NCBI GenBank assembly: GCA_003506995.1
Contig: DNXB01000252.1
Span: 1,011 to 14,311 of the forward strand
Direction of reading: 5' to 3'
DNA from: Verrucomicrobiales bacterium
GTDB lineage: Bacteria > Verrucomicrobiota > Verrucomicrobiia > Verrucomicrobiales > Verrucomicrobiaceae
DNA length: 13,301 nt
Part shown: piece by piece, positions 8,140-13,301 of the stretch
Numbering within the stretch: position 1 is the first letter of the stretch
How the letters are laid out: every line of letters starts with the position of its first letter
Program-made: the position numbers and the translations under genes
The notes under the pieces: model-generated
Told to the model about the DNA's origin: nothing
The model's database searches: none
What the model saw: the letters and a program-made list of their open reading frames with translations, nothing else

Positions 8140-8317
8140 GTACGCTGAAATAAGCGGCTGGTGATGGAGCTGGCAAGAATTAGTCACAAAGCGGACTACC
8201 CCAGAGACAGAAAGTAAAGACAAGTCTGCTGCTCCCTGTCTTGAGGTTGTCCCTGTCTTGAGGGTTGACGACGGATACCGTTCCTGCCAGCATCCGGGGC
8301 AACCACCGCTTTCTCTT
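8140..8317. promoter_or_regulatory. Divergent intergenic control region of the methyltransferase and DGQHR genes
   Basis: These 178 bases lie between two start codons facing away from each other, so both promoters should be here. On the plus strand TTGACG (8265-8270) is a fair -35 box, but the hexamer 17 bp further, CAGCAT (8288-8293), is a poor -10. On the minus strand I see no convincing pair. Repeated AGACAG/CTGTCT words are present: AGACAG at 8205-8210 is inverted relative to CTGTCT at 8236-8241 and 8253-8258. That clustering is what a shared operator could look like. Confidence 0.45.
8233..8267 (+). repeat. Tandem direct repeat, 17-bp period, candidate operator
   Basis: The 14-base word TCCCTGTCTTGAGG occurs exactly at 8233-8246 and again at 8250-8263. 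Including the flanks, the units are TCCCTGTCTTGAGGTTG and TCCCTGTCTTGAGGGTTG, so they are back to back. The second copy runs into the possible -35 box TTGACG at 8265. Two near-identical sites about 1.6 helical turns apart upstream of a promoter are typical of a repressor or activator site, but the sequence alone cannot rule out a chance duplication. Confidence 0.55.
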
Positions 8318-9454
8318 ATGATCGCCACGCAGATTCGCCAGAAGGACGCCGTCTTTTATTTCGCCGCCTATCCTTCGGCGGCACTGCTCAAAAAAGTCCG
8401 CTTCATCAGCCGCTATTACGATGATGAGGGCGGCAGCATCCAGCCGGCGGCGGTGGAGACGCAAAACGACCTGGCGCAGTTCATTGCGCGCATCGAGCGC
8501 AGTGACAAGGCCTTCCAGCGCGAGCTGTCGCGGTCGAAGGTCGCCGCGATTCGCAACTTCTACGAAACGGCGGTGTCCCAGCCGCCCATTCCCGGCACGG
8601 TGCTGCTGTTCACGCCGCAGAAGCTGCGCTTTGACGCGATGGATGGCGGGACGACGGGACGCCTGCAGGAGCCGGAGGAGCAGTTCCTGATCATCGACGG
8701 GCAGCACCGCCTGGCGGCGCTGGAGTTCTTCCACCGCACGCATCCCGATGACGCGGCCAACATCACCGTGCCCTGCGTCATCTTTGACGGACGCAGCGAG
8801 GATTTCGCCACGGAGATGTTTGTGATCATCAACTCCACGCCCACGCGTATCAACAAAAGTCATCTGGTGGATCTGTACGAGCGCGTCTCATGGGCGGAGC
8901 CGGACCGGCGCTTTGCGGCGCACATTGCGGAGATGCTCTACCGCGAGGCCGACAGTCCGCTGCGCTACCGCATCAACCGGCTGGGCGGCCGCAGCAAGCA
9001 GGAGAAGTGGATCCTGCAGGCCGAACTGTACAACGAGATCCACCGCTGGGTGAAGAGCGCCTGGAAGAAGATTGAGCGTACCGGCACCGACCGCCGTCAC
9101 GCCGGAAACTATTACGCCATCGTGCGGGACTTCCTCAAAGCGGCAGCACAGGTGATGGCGGAGGCCTGGGGCAACAGCGCGCACATGATCACGCGACCGG
9201 TGAGCATCAAGGCGATGATCCGCGTCTGCGCCGACCTGGCCGCCCAGGACGCGGAGCCCGAGGAGGGTCGCGTCGAGCGCTGGCGTTATCGCCTGGCACC
9301 GTGGAGCGAGCAGGTGCGGGTGTTTCGCTCCGAAGGATTCTATGAACGCTTCCCTGCCAAAGGCCAGGTGGAGCGCGTCGCACGCATTCATCGTGAACTG
9401 GCGAAGGCTGCCAGCATCCCGGTGCGTGCTGCGGGACGGCAGAAGGGCGAGTAG
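8318..9454 (+). CDS. DGQHR-domain protein (DndB/DpdB-related)
   Basis: This 378-residue protein carries the defining motif of the DGQHR family, LIIDGQHRLAALEFFHR, with D127-R131 at its centre. The family's N-terminal beta region is also present (QKDAVFYFAAYPSAALLKKV, then RFISRYYDDEGGSIQ). Downstream comes the conserved FVIINSTPTRINKSHL segment (168-183). The best known members are DndB, a transcriptional repressor of the phosphorothioate DNA-modification operon, and DpdB, a component of the 7-deazaguanine DNA-modification system; the fold is related to ParB/Srx-like nucleotide-binding proteins. No Dnd or Dpd partner is visible here. The only neighbour is the divergent methyltransferase, so a regulatory or accessory role for that gene is the natural inference. 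The start is the ATG at 8318 (MIATQIRQKDAVFYF); a TTG at 8258 would begin inside the direct repeats. The C-terminal half (190-370) is basic and helical with no motif I can name. Confidence 0.85.
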   Translation: MIATQIRQKDAVFYFAAYPSAALLKKVRFISRYYDDEGGSIQPAAVETQNDLAQFIARIERSDKAFQRELSRSKVAAIRNFYETAVSQPPIPGTVLLFTPQKLRFDAMDGGTTGRLQEPEEQFLIIDGQHRLAALEFFHRTHPDDAANITVPCVIFDGRSEDFATEMFVIINSTPTRINKSHLVDLYERVSWAEPDRRFAAHIAEMLYREADSPLRYRINRLGGRSKQEKWILQAELYNEIHRWVKSAWKKIERTGTDRRHAGNYYAIVRDFLKAAAQVMAEAWGNSAHMITRPVSIKAMIRVCADLAAQDAEPEEGRVERWRYRLAPWSEQVRVFRSEGFYERFPAKGQVERVARIHRELAKAASIPVRAAGRQKGE

Positions 9455-9471
9455 CAAACATGGCGGCAGGC

Positions 9472-9532
9472 AAGTAGTCCTGTTCCTTCGGAACAGGTTT
9501 GAGGAGCCAGTTGCGAAGCAACTGGGCTACTT
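9472..9532. repeat. Double-hairpin palindromic element (REP-like; possible bidirectional terminator)
   Basis: Two perfect 19-base hairpins of the same design lie in tandem: CCTGTTCC-TTC-GGAACAGG at 9479-9497 and CCAGTTGC-GAA-GCAACTGG at 9507-9525, each an 8-bp stem with a 3-base loop. They are enclosed by AAGTAG (9472-9477) and its complement CTACTT (9527-9532), so the whole can fold as a three-way junction. The two loops are complementary to each other. The element fills the gap between two convergent genes and is followed by T-rich sequence on the plus strand, so it could end transcription from both sides. The compact design is like dispersed REP/BIME elements; only one copy is in the window. 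Confidence 0.7.
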
Positions 9533-9533
9533 T

Positions 9534-10874
9534 TCACTCGCCGATGCAGTAGAGCGTGCGGGAGGAGCGGAGGAAGAGCTGGCCATTGCTGATGGCGGGG
9601 GTGGCGCTGTGGTCGGAGGTGTCGCCGTCGATGCGGTTGCGGGCGACGAGTTCGAACTTGGGGCCGAGTTTGATGACGAGGACTTCGCCACGGCGGGTGA
9701 CTTGGTAGAGATGGCCGTTGGCCGCGACGGGCGAGGAGTAATCGCTGCCGCCCCCACGACGTCCGCCGCCGAAACCACCACCACCGAAACCGCTTTGATT
9801 ACCACCAGGGCTGTTGGAGGACGCGGTACCGCCGCCAGTGGACTCGATGCGTTCGTTGTAAATTTCCGCGCCGGTCTTGGCATCGCGACAGGTGGCGATG
9901 TTGCTGCTGATCCAATGCAGGCGGCCTTCCCACAGAATCGGTGTGGGGATGCGCGGACCGTTGGAACCGGTCCAGAGGGTGTGCGTGGCGCTGACATCGC
10001 CTTTGCCACCGGCCTTGATGGCGACGGAACCGCCGCCGCGCTCGCCCATGGCGAAGACGGTGGTGCCGTCGGTGACGACGCTGTTGCAGACGGAGTCGCT
10101 TTGCAGGCCTTGCGCATACCAGCGCAGTTTGCCGCTCTCGGGATTGAAGCCCCAGACTTCACTTGGCACGGAGATGACAAGATCAGTGCCGGCAACGACA
10201 GGCGAGCCCCAGGTGCTGGCGAAACCTTCGGAGGGAGCCTTCCACAGTTGTTTGCCGGTGTTTTTGTCGAAGCCGTAGAGCGCCTGGCTTTCGATGACGG
10301 CGGGAACAATGAGAACATCGTTGTACAGGATGGGGCTTGAGGCCGTGCCCCAGCCGCGACGGTCGTCCCAATCACCGACCTCGGCCTGCCAGAGTGGTTT
10401 GCCGTCGAGATCGAAGGCGTGGACGCCGGATTTGCCGAAGAAGGCGAAGACCTTCTGACCATCCGAGACCGGTGTGTGACTGGCGTAGCCGTTTTGCGCG
10501 AACATGCCGCCGTATTGCTCTTCCGGCTGCTTCGCGGGCACGGTGCGATCCCAGAGTATTTTCCCGGTGGTGCGATCCACACAGATCAAGTGACGCTTCA
10601 ACGCGGTGATGTCGCCGCCGGAGCGCTCACCGCTGTCGGCATAACCGCTCCAGCAGGTGACGAACACACGATCTCCGACGACGATGGGGCTGGAGGAGCC
10701 GGGACCGGGCAAGGCGACCTGCCACTTGAGATTTTTCGTGGCGCTCCATTCCACCGGCACGGGTTTGTCATCGGGAGCGATGCCGCTGCCATTCGGACCC
10801 CGGAAGCGCGGCCAGTCGGCGGCGGTGGCAAACAACGGAAACAACAAAACCGCAAAGGAAAGGCGCGTGCTCAT
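9534..10874 (-). CDS. Secreted PQQ-binding-like beta-propeller protein
   Basis: This 446-residue protein starts with a signal peptide (MSTRLSFAVLLFPLFATAA, cleavage likely near residue 19) and continues with DWPRFRGPNGSG, the standard opening of the planctomycete/verrucomicrobial PQQ-like propeller family. Repeated blades follow, each with the form 'D..TGK..W' or 'SSP...ND.L': CVDRTTGKILWD (98-109), AFDLDGKPLWQ (153-163), GFDKNTGKQLWK (201-212) and GFNPESGKLRWY (242-253). Residues 347-377 are a Gly/Ser/Arg-rich insert (GGGGFGGGRRGGG). The fold resembles BamB and quinoprotein dehydrogenases, but I see no residues that prove PQQ binding or catalysis; a structural or binding role outside the cytoplasm is as likely. 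The ATG at 10874 is chosen because it gives the signal peptide; the frame is open much further upstream into the neighbouring small gene. It ends the minus-strand cluster and converges on the DGQHR gene. Confidence 0.88.
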   Translation of the reverse strand: MSTRLSFAVLLFPLFATAADWPRFRGPNGSGIAPDDKPVPVEWSATKNLKWQVALPGPGSSSPIVVGDRVFVTCWSGYADSGERSGGDITALKRHLICVDRTTGKILWDRTVPAKQPEEQYGGMFAQNGYASHTPVSDGQKVFAFFGKSGVHAFDLDGKPLWQAEVGDWDDRRGWGTASSPILYNDVLIVPAVIESQALYGFDKNTGKQLWKAPSEGFASTWGSPVVAGTDLVISVPSEVWGFNPESGKLRWYAQGLQSDSVCNSVVTDGTTVFAMGERGGGSVAIKAGGKGDVSATHTLWTGSNGPRIPTPILWEGRLHWISSNIATCRDAKTGAEIYNERIESTGGGTASSNSPGGNQSGFGGGGFGGGRRGGGSDYSSPVAANGHLYQVTRRGEVLVIKLGPKFELVARNRIDGDTSDHSATPAISNGQLFLRSSRTLYCIGE

Positions 10875-10917
10875 GGCGGCATTGAACGCGGCGGAGCGGC
10901 GGCGGTTGCGAAGTGTC

Positions 10918-11103
10918 TCAGGCGGCTGGCGCGGCCTTTTGGGCGGTGAGCTGCCGCGCCTGCTCGACCCAGCCTTCACGATGGAAGCGGTCTTTGAAGG
11001 CGAGGCGCGCGGAGAATTCCTTGATGTGCTCCTCGTTCCATGCGGCGATCTGGGCGTAGGTGTAGCTGCCGAACTCGTGGAGGCGCTGCCCGAGGACATT
11101 CAC
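10918..11103 (-). CDS. Short H3TH/helix-hairpin-helix fragment (COG3743-like), probably truncated
   Basis: A 61-residue frame from a GTG at 11103. The segment LHEFGSYTYAQIAAWNEEHI followed by KEFSARLAFKDRFHREGWVE and QARQL matches the second half of a small helix-hairpin-helix domain often annotated as 'flap endonuclease-1-like 5' nuclease'. The typical wording there is 'L...GV.(S/T)(F/Y).QIA.W...DI...D..L.FKGRI.RD.WV.QA..L'. In full domains this is preceded by 'DDL..I.GIGP', which is missing: a stop codon lies 8 codons upstream of the GTG and no other frame supplies the lost part. It sits 43 bp upstream of the propeller gene and 85 bp downstream of proA, on the same strand. It may be a real short protein or the remnant of a longer gene; I cannot decide. 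Nuclease activity should not be assumed. Confidence 0.5.
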   Translation of the reverse strand: MNVLGQRLHEFGSYTYAQIAAWNEEHIKEFSARLAFKDRFHREGWVEQARQLTAQKAAPAA

Positions 11104-11188
11104 GGGGAGATGGCGTCCGCGCTCCTCTCAAACCAAACCATCGATGACGAGTTCGAGCAGGAGGACGAGGCGCATCACTTGCAGCGGG

Positions 11189-12457
11189 CTACACGCGCGT
11201 CTGACCGTTCCCATCAACGAGATACTTGTAGCTGCACAGCTCGGCGAGGCCCATGGGGCCTCTCGCGTGGAGCTTGTCGGTGGAGATTCCGATCTCGGCG
11301 CCGAAGCCGAATTCGCCGCCGTCGTTGAAACGGGTGCTGGCGTTGTGAAGGACGACAGCGCTGTCCACTTCGTGCTGGAAGCGCTCCGCGGTGGCGCGGT
11401 TCTCGGTGATGATGCTGTCGGTGTGGTGGGAGCCGTGGCGGTTGATGTGGACGATGGCTTCGTCAATGCCGGTGACGGTTTTGGCGGCGAGGATGAGGTC
11501 GAGGTATTCGGTGCTCCAGTCTTCCTCGGTGGCGGCTTTGGCGGGCACGCCGAGGTGCTGCAAGGCGGCGGAATCACCCCGGATTTCGACCTTGGCCTCG
11601 GCGAGACGTTTGCCGATGAGCGGATAGAACGAGGTGGCGATGTCGCGATGGACGAGGATGGTTTCAAGGGCGTTGCAGACGCCGGGCTTCTGGCACTTGG
11701 AATTGACGATGATGTTGGCGGCCATCTGCTGGTCGGCGTCTTCGTGGACATAGACGTGGCAGACGCCGTCGTAGTGCTTGATGACGGGCATGCGGGCGGT
11801 GGCGACGACTTTTTCGATCAGGCCTTTGCCGCCGCGTGGAATGATGAGGTCGAGGTATTGATCCATCTTTGCCATGTGTTCGACGCTGGCGCGGTCGGTG
11901 AAGGGGATGAGCTGGATACTGTCGGGAGGGAGGCCAGCGCGTTCGCCACCGGCCTGCAACGCGGCGGCGAGGGCGCGGTTGCTGTCGATGGCCTCGCTGC
12001 CGCCACGAAGGATGGTGGCGTTGCCGGTTTTGAAGCAGAGAGAGGCGGCGTCGGTGGTGACGTTGGGGCGTGATTCGAAGATGATGCCGATGACGCCGAT
12101 GGGGACACGGACTTTGCGAATGTGCAGGCCGTTGGGACGGGTCCAATCGGTGAGCTTTTCGCCGACGGGGTCGGGTAGCAGCGCGACTTCGCGCACAGCC
12201 TCGGCGACGGCTTTCAAACGCTTCGAATCAAGCGTGAGGCGGTCGATCATGGCCTTGCTGAGGCCGTTTTGATCCGCACGGGCGAGATCGAGGGCGTTGG
12301 CGGCGAGGATGGCATCCTGACGCGCCATGATTTCATCGGCCATGGCGATGAGGATGGCGTTTTTCTGCTCGGTGGTGAGTTTGACGAGGGCGTAGGAGGC
12401 GGCACGGGCGCGGCGGCCCATGTCGAGAATGGCGGACTGGATTTCTGAATCGGTCAT
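11189..12457 (-). CDS. proA: Glutamate-5-semialdehyde dehydrogenase (gamma-glutamyl phosphate reductase)
   Basis: ProA carries out the second step of proline synthesis in the cytoplasm, the NADPH-dependent reduction of gamma-glutamyl phosphate to glutamate 5-semialdehyde. The protein is 422 residues, the normal length. Landmarks are VPIGVIGIIFESRPNVTTDA (118-137) and the nucleotide-site segment KTGNATILRGGSEA (143-156). The catalytic Cys is C261, in KPGVCNALET. The ProA signature VTGIDEAIVHINRHGSHHTD runs from residue 328. The C-terminus GPMGLAELCSYKY is typical. The ATG at 12457 (MTDSEIQSAI) agrees with family starts. The gene lies 62 bp after the hydrolase on the same strand. ProB, its usual partner, is not in the window, and the flanking genes have no evident link to proline. 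Confidence 0.97.
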   Translation of the reverse strand: MTDSEIQSAILDMGRRARAASYALVKLTTEQKNAILIAMADEIMARQDAILAANALDLARADQNGLSKAMIDRLTLDSKRLKAVAEAVREVALLPDPVGEKLTDWTRPNGLHIRKVRVPIGVIGIIFESRPNVTTDAASLCFKTGNATILRGGSEAIDSNRALAAALQAGGERAGLPPDSIQLIPFTDRASVEHMAKMDQYLDLIIPRGGKGLIEKVVATARMPVIKHYDGVCHVYVHEDADQQMAANIIVNSKCQKPGVCNALETILVHRDIATSFYPLIGKRLAEAKVEIRGDSAALQHLGVPAKAATEEDWSTEYLDLILAAKTVTGIDEAIVHINRHGSHHTDSIITENRATAERFQHEVDSAVVLHNASTRFNDGGEFGFGAEIGISTDKLHARGPMGLAELCSYKYLVDGNGQTRV

Positions 12458-12519
12458 GAAGTTGTGGTTCGCGGATCTCTGTTCGCAGTTCCCGGTCTGG
12501 CTGCAAACGGAAGGATGCT

Positions 12520-13301
12520 CTACTTGGAAGGAACGGCTCCTTCGGGAATCTGGACGTCTTTGCCGAGGAGATGACGGTCGAGGAAGTTGCGCATGTGCTC
12601 GATGAGCTGCGGGCTGAAGAAAACATGGCCGCCGTCAGTGCCGGTGAGGAGGGTGGCGGGAATCTGGGCCTTTTCGAGCGCGGCGTCGAACTCGGTGGCC
12701 TGGGCGTAGCGGACGATGTTGTCCTTGTCCCCGTGGATGATGAGGAATGGGGCGTCGTCTTGGGTGATGTAGGTGACGGGGGAGGCGCTGCGGGCGATGT
12801 CGGGCTTGTTTTTGACGGTGCCGCCGATGAGCTTCGAGAGTCCGGTCTTGGGATCGTCCACATTGATGATCGTCTCTTCACCCGCAAAGGTGAGGAAGTT
12901 CGAGGGGCCGCAGAAGTCGAGCACGCAGGTGACGCGGCTGCTTTGGGTGAGGTTCGGGCCGAGTTCGCCCTCCAACTCCTTCACACCGCGAGTGACGCCG
13001 AGCAGGCTGACGAGATGTCCGCCTGCGGAGATGCCGAAGACGGCGATCTTGTCGGGATCGATCTGGTTTTCCGCCGCGTGAGCACGGAGGGCACGGATGG
13101 CCGCCTTGCAGTCGTGGATTTGCGAGGGCCAGATGGCTTCGTTGGTGAGGCGGTAGTTGATGCTGGCCCCGGCATAGGGCTTGTCTTTGATGAGGTTGAG
13201 CAGAATGCCAGCCTGATCCTTGCTGCCAGTTTCCCAACCACCGCCATGGATGAACACAACGAGCGGACGCGGCTTGGTGGTCTTTGTCTCCGGCAGGTAG
13301 A
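12520..13301 (-). CDS. Alpha/beta hydrolase, BD-FAE/esterase-lipase type (5' part outside window)
   Basis: The gene enters from the right edge and ends at the TAG at 12520; 259 residues are visible. The chain begins in the first core strand (KTTKPRPLVVFIHGGGW), where HGGGW forms the oxyanion hole. The nucleophile elbow is GISAGG with Ser near visible residue 91. The acid is probably the Asp in HGDKDNIV near 193, and the catalytic His lies in TDGGHVF near 225. This complete Ser-Asp-His set and the HGGG form fit the BD-FAE/Est-like carboxylesterase group that cuts ester-linked side groups, for example from plant or algal polysaccharides. Such enzymes in this lineage usually have a signal peptide; the N-terminus is out of view. 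The substrate is not readable. It is upstream of and co-directional with proA. Confidence 0.88.
   Translation of the reverse strand, partial: YLPETKTTKPRPLVVFIHGGGWETGSKDQAGILLNLIKDKPYAGASINYRLTNEAIWPSQIHDCKAAIRALRAHAAENQIDPDKIAVFGISAGGHLVSLLGVTRGVKELEGELGPNLTQSSRVTCVLDFCGPSNFLTFAGEETIINVDDPKTGLSKLIGGTVKNKPDIARSASPVTYITQDDAPFLIIHGDKDNIVRYAQATEFDAALEKAQIPATLLTGTDGGHVFFSPQLIEHMRNFLDRHLLGKDVQIPEGAVPSK

Noticed and set aside
8140..8328. Upstream extension of the methyltransferase by 63 codons
   Set aside because: It would run through the divergent promoter region and past the DGQHR start; its residues have no nuclease character, while MTVTAKTLEA is a natural start.
9342..10340. Plus-strand open frame of 332 codons running from the DGQHR gene into the propeller gene
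   Set aside because: It is out of frame with the DGQHR gene and antisense to the propeller; its Gly/Ala/Asp composition is a shadow pattern, and it crosses the hairpin element.
11144..12073. Plus-strand open frame of 309 codons opposite proA
   Set aside because: proA is complete and fully matched on the other strand; the plus frame is a low-complexity Gly/Val/Asp shadow.
1..13301. CRISPR arrays, tRNA or rRNA genes, riboswitches
   Set aside because: I looked for regularly spaced repeats, tRNA-like cloverleafs and conserved rRNA words on both strands and saw none.

Overview
The window is a GC-rich bacterial chromosomal segment. The gene style points to the Planctomycetota-Verrucomicrobiota side of the tree, most likely a Verrucomicrobiaceae/Prosthecobacter-like organism. 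The basis is a secreted PQQ-like beta-propeller with the 'DWPRFRGPNGSG' opening, a GYF_2-RDD membrane protein, a BD-FAE-type esterase, and starts without clear Shine-Dalgarno sites. This assignment is an inference from protein style; no marker gene is present.

Layout, left to right. (1) 1-1409, minus: a type-1 ABC exporter half-transporter (MsbA-like), cut by the left edge just before its signature motif. (2) 1480-2238, plus: a GYF_2 + RDD membrane protein. It ends in a 4-bp TTAA shared with (3), a small two-helix membrane protein on the minus strand (2235-2597). (4) 2662-4224, minus: complete glucose-6-phosphate isomerase (pgi) with a helical, winged-helix-like C-terminal extension. (5) 4225-5007: no intact gene. 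It holds a minus-strand scrap resembling a DDE transposase and a plus-strand scrap that is the 3' end of the helicase gene hrpB, so it reads as a rearrangement scar. (6) 5008-9454: an accessory cassette of two divergent genes. One is a 1043-aa nuclease-like/N6-adenine methyltransferase fusion (type IIG-like) on the minus strand. The other is a 378-aa DGQHR-domain protein (DndB/DpdB-related) on the plus strand. The 178-bp spacer between them carries a tandem 17-bp repeat just upstream of a possible -35 box. (7) 9472-9532: a compact double-hairpin palindromic element between convergent genes. (8) 9534-13301, all minus: hydrolase (5' end outside), proA, a short truncated-looking H3TH fragment, and the PQQ-like propeller, in transcription order.

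The candidate for an undescribed system is region 6. A methyltransferase/nuclease fusion faces a DGQHR protein, the family whose characterised member DndB represses a DNA-modification operon. The pair sits next to a genomic scar and is bounded by a terminator-like hairpin on the methyltransferase side and by the double hairpin on the DGQHR side. The remaining genes are housekeeping or ordinary envelope genes.
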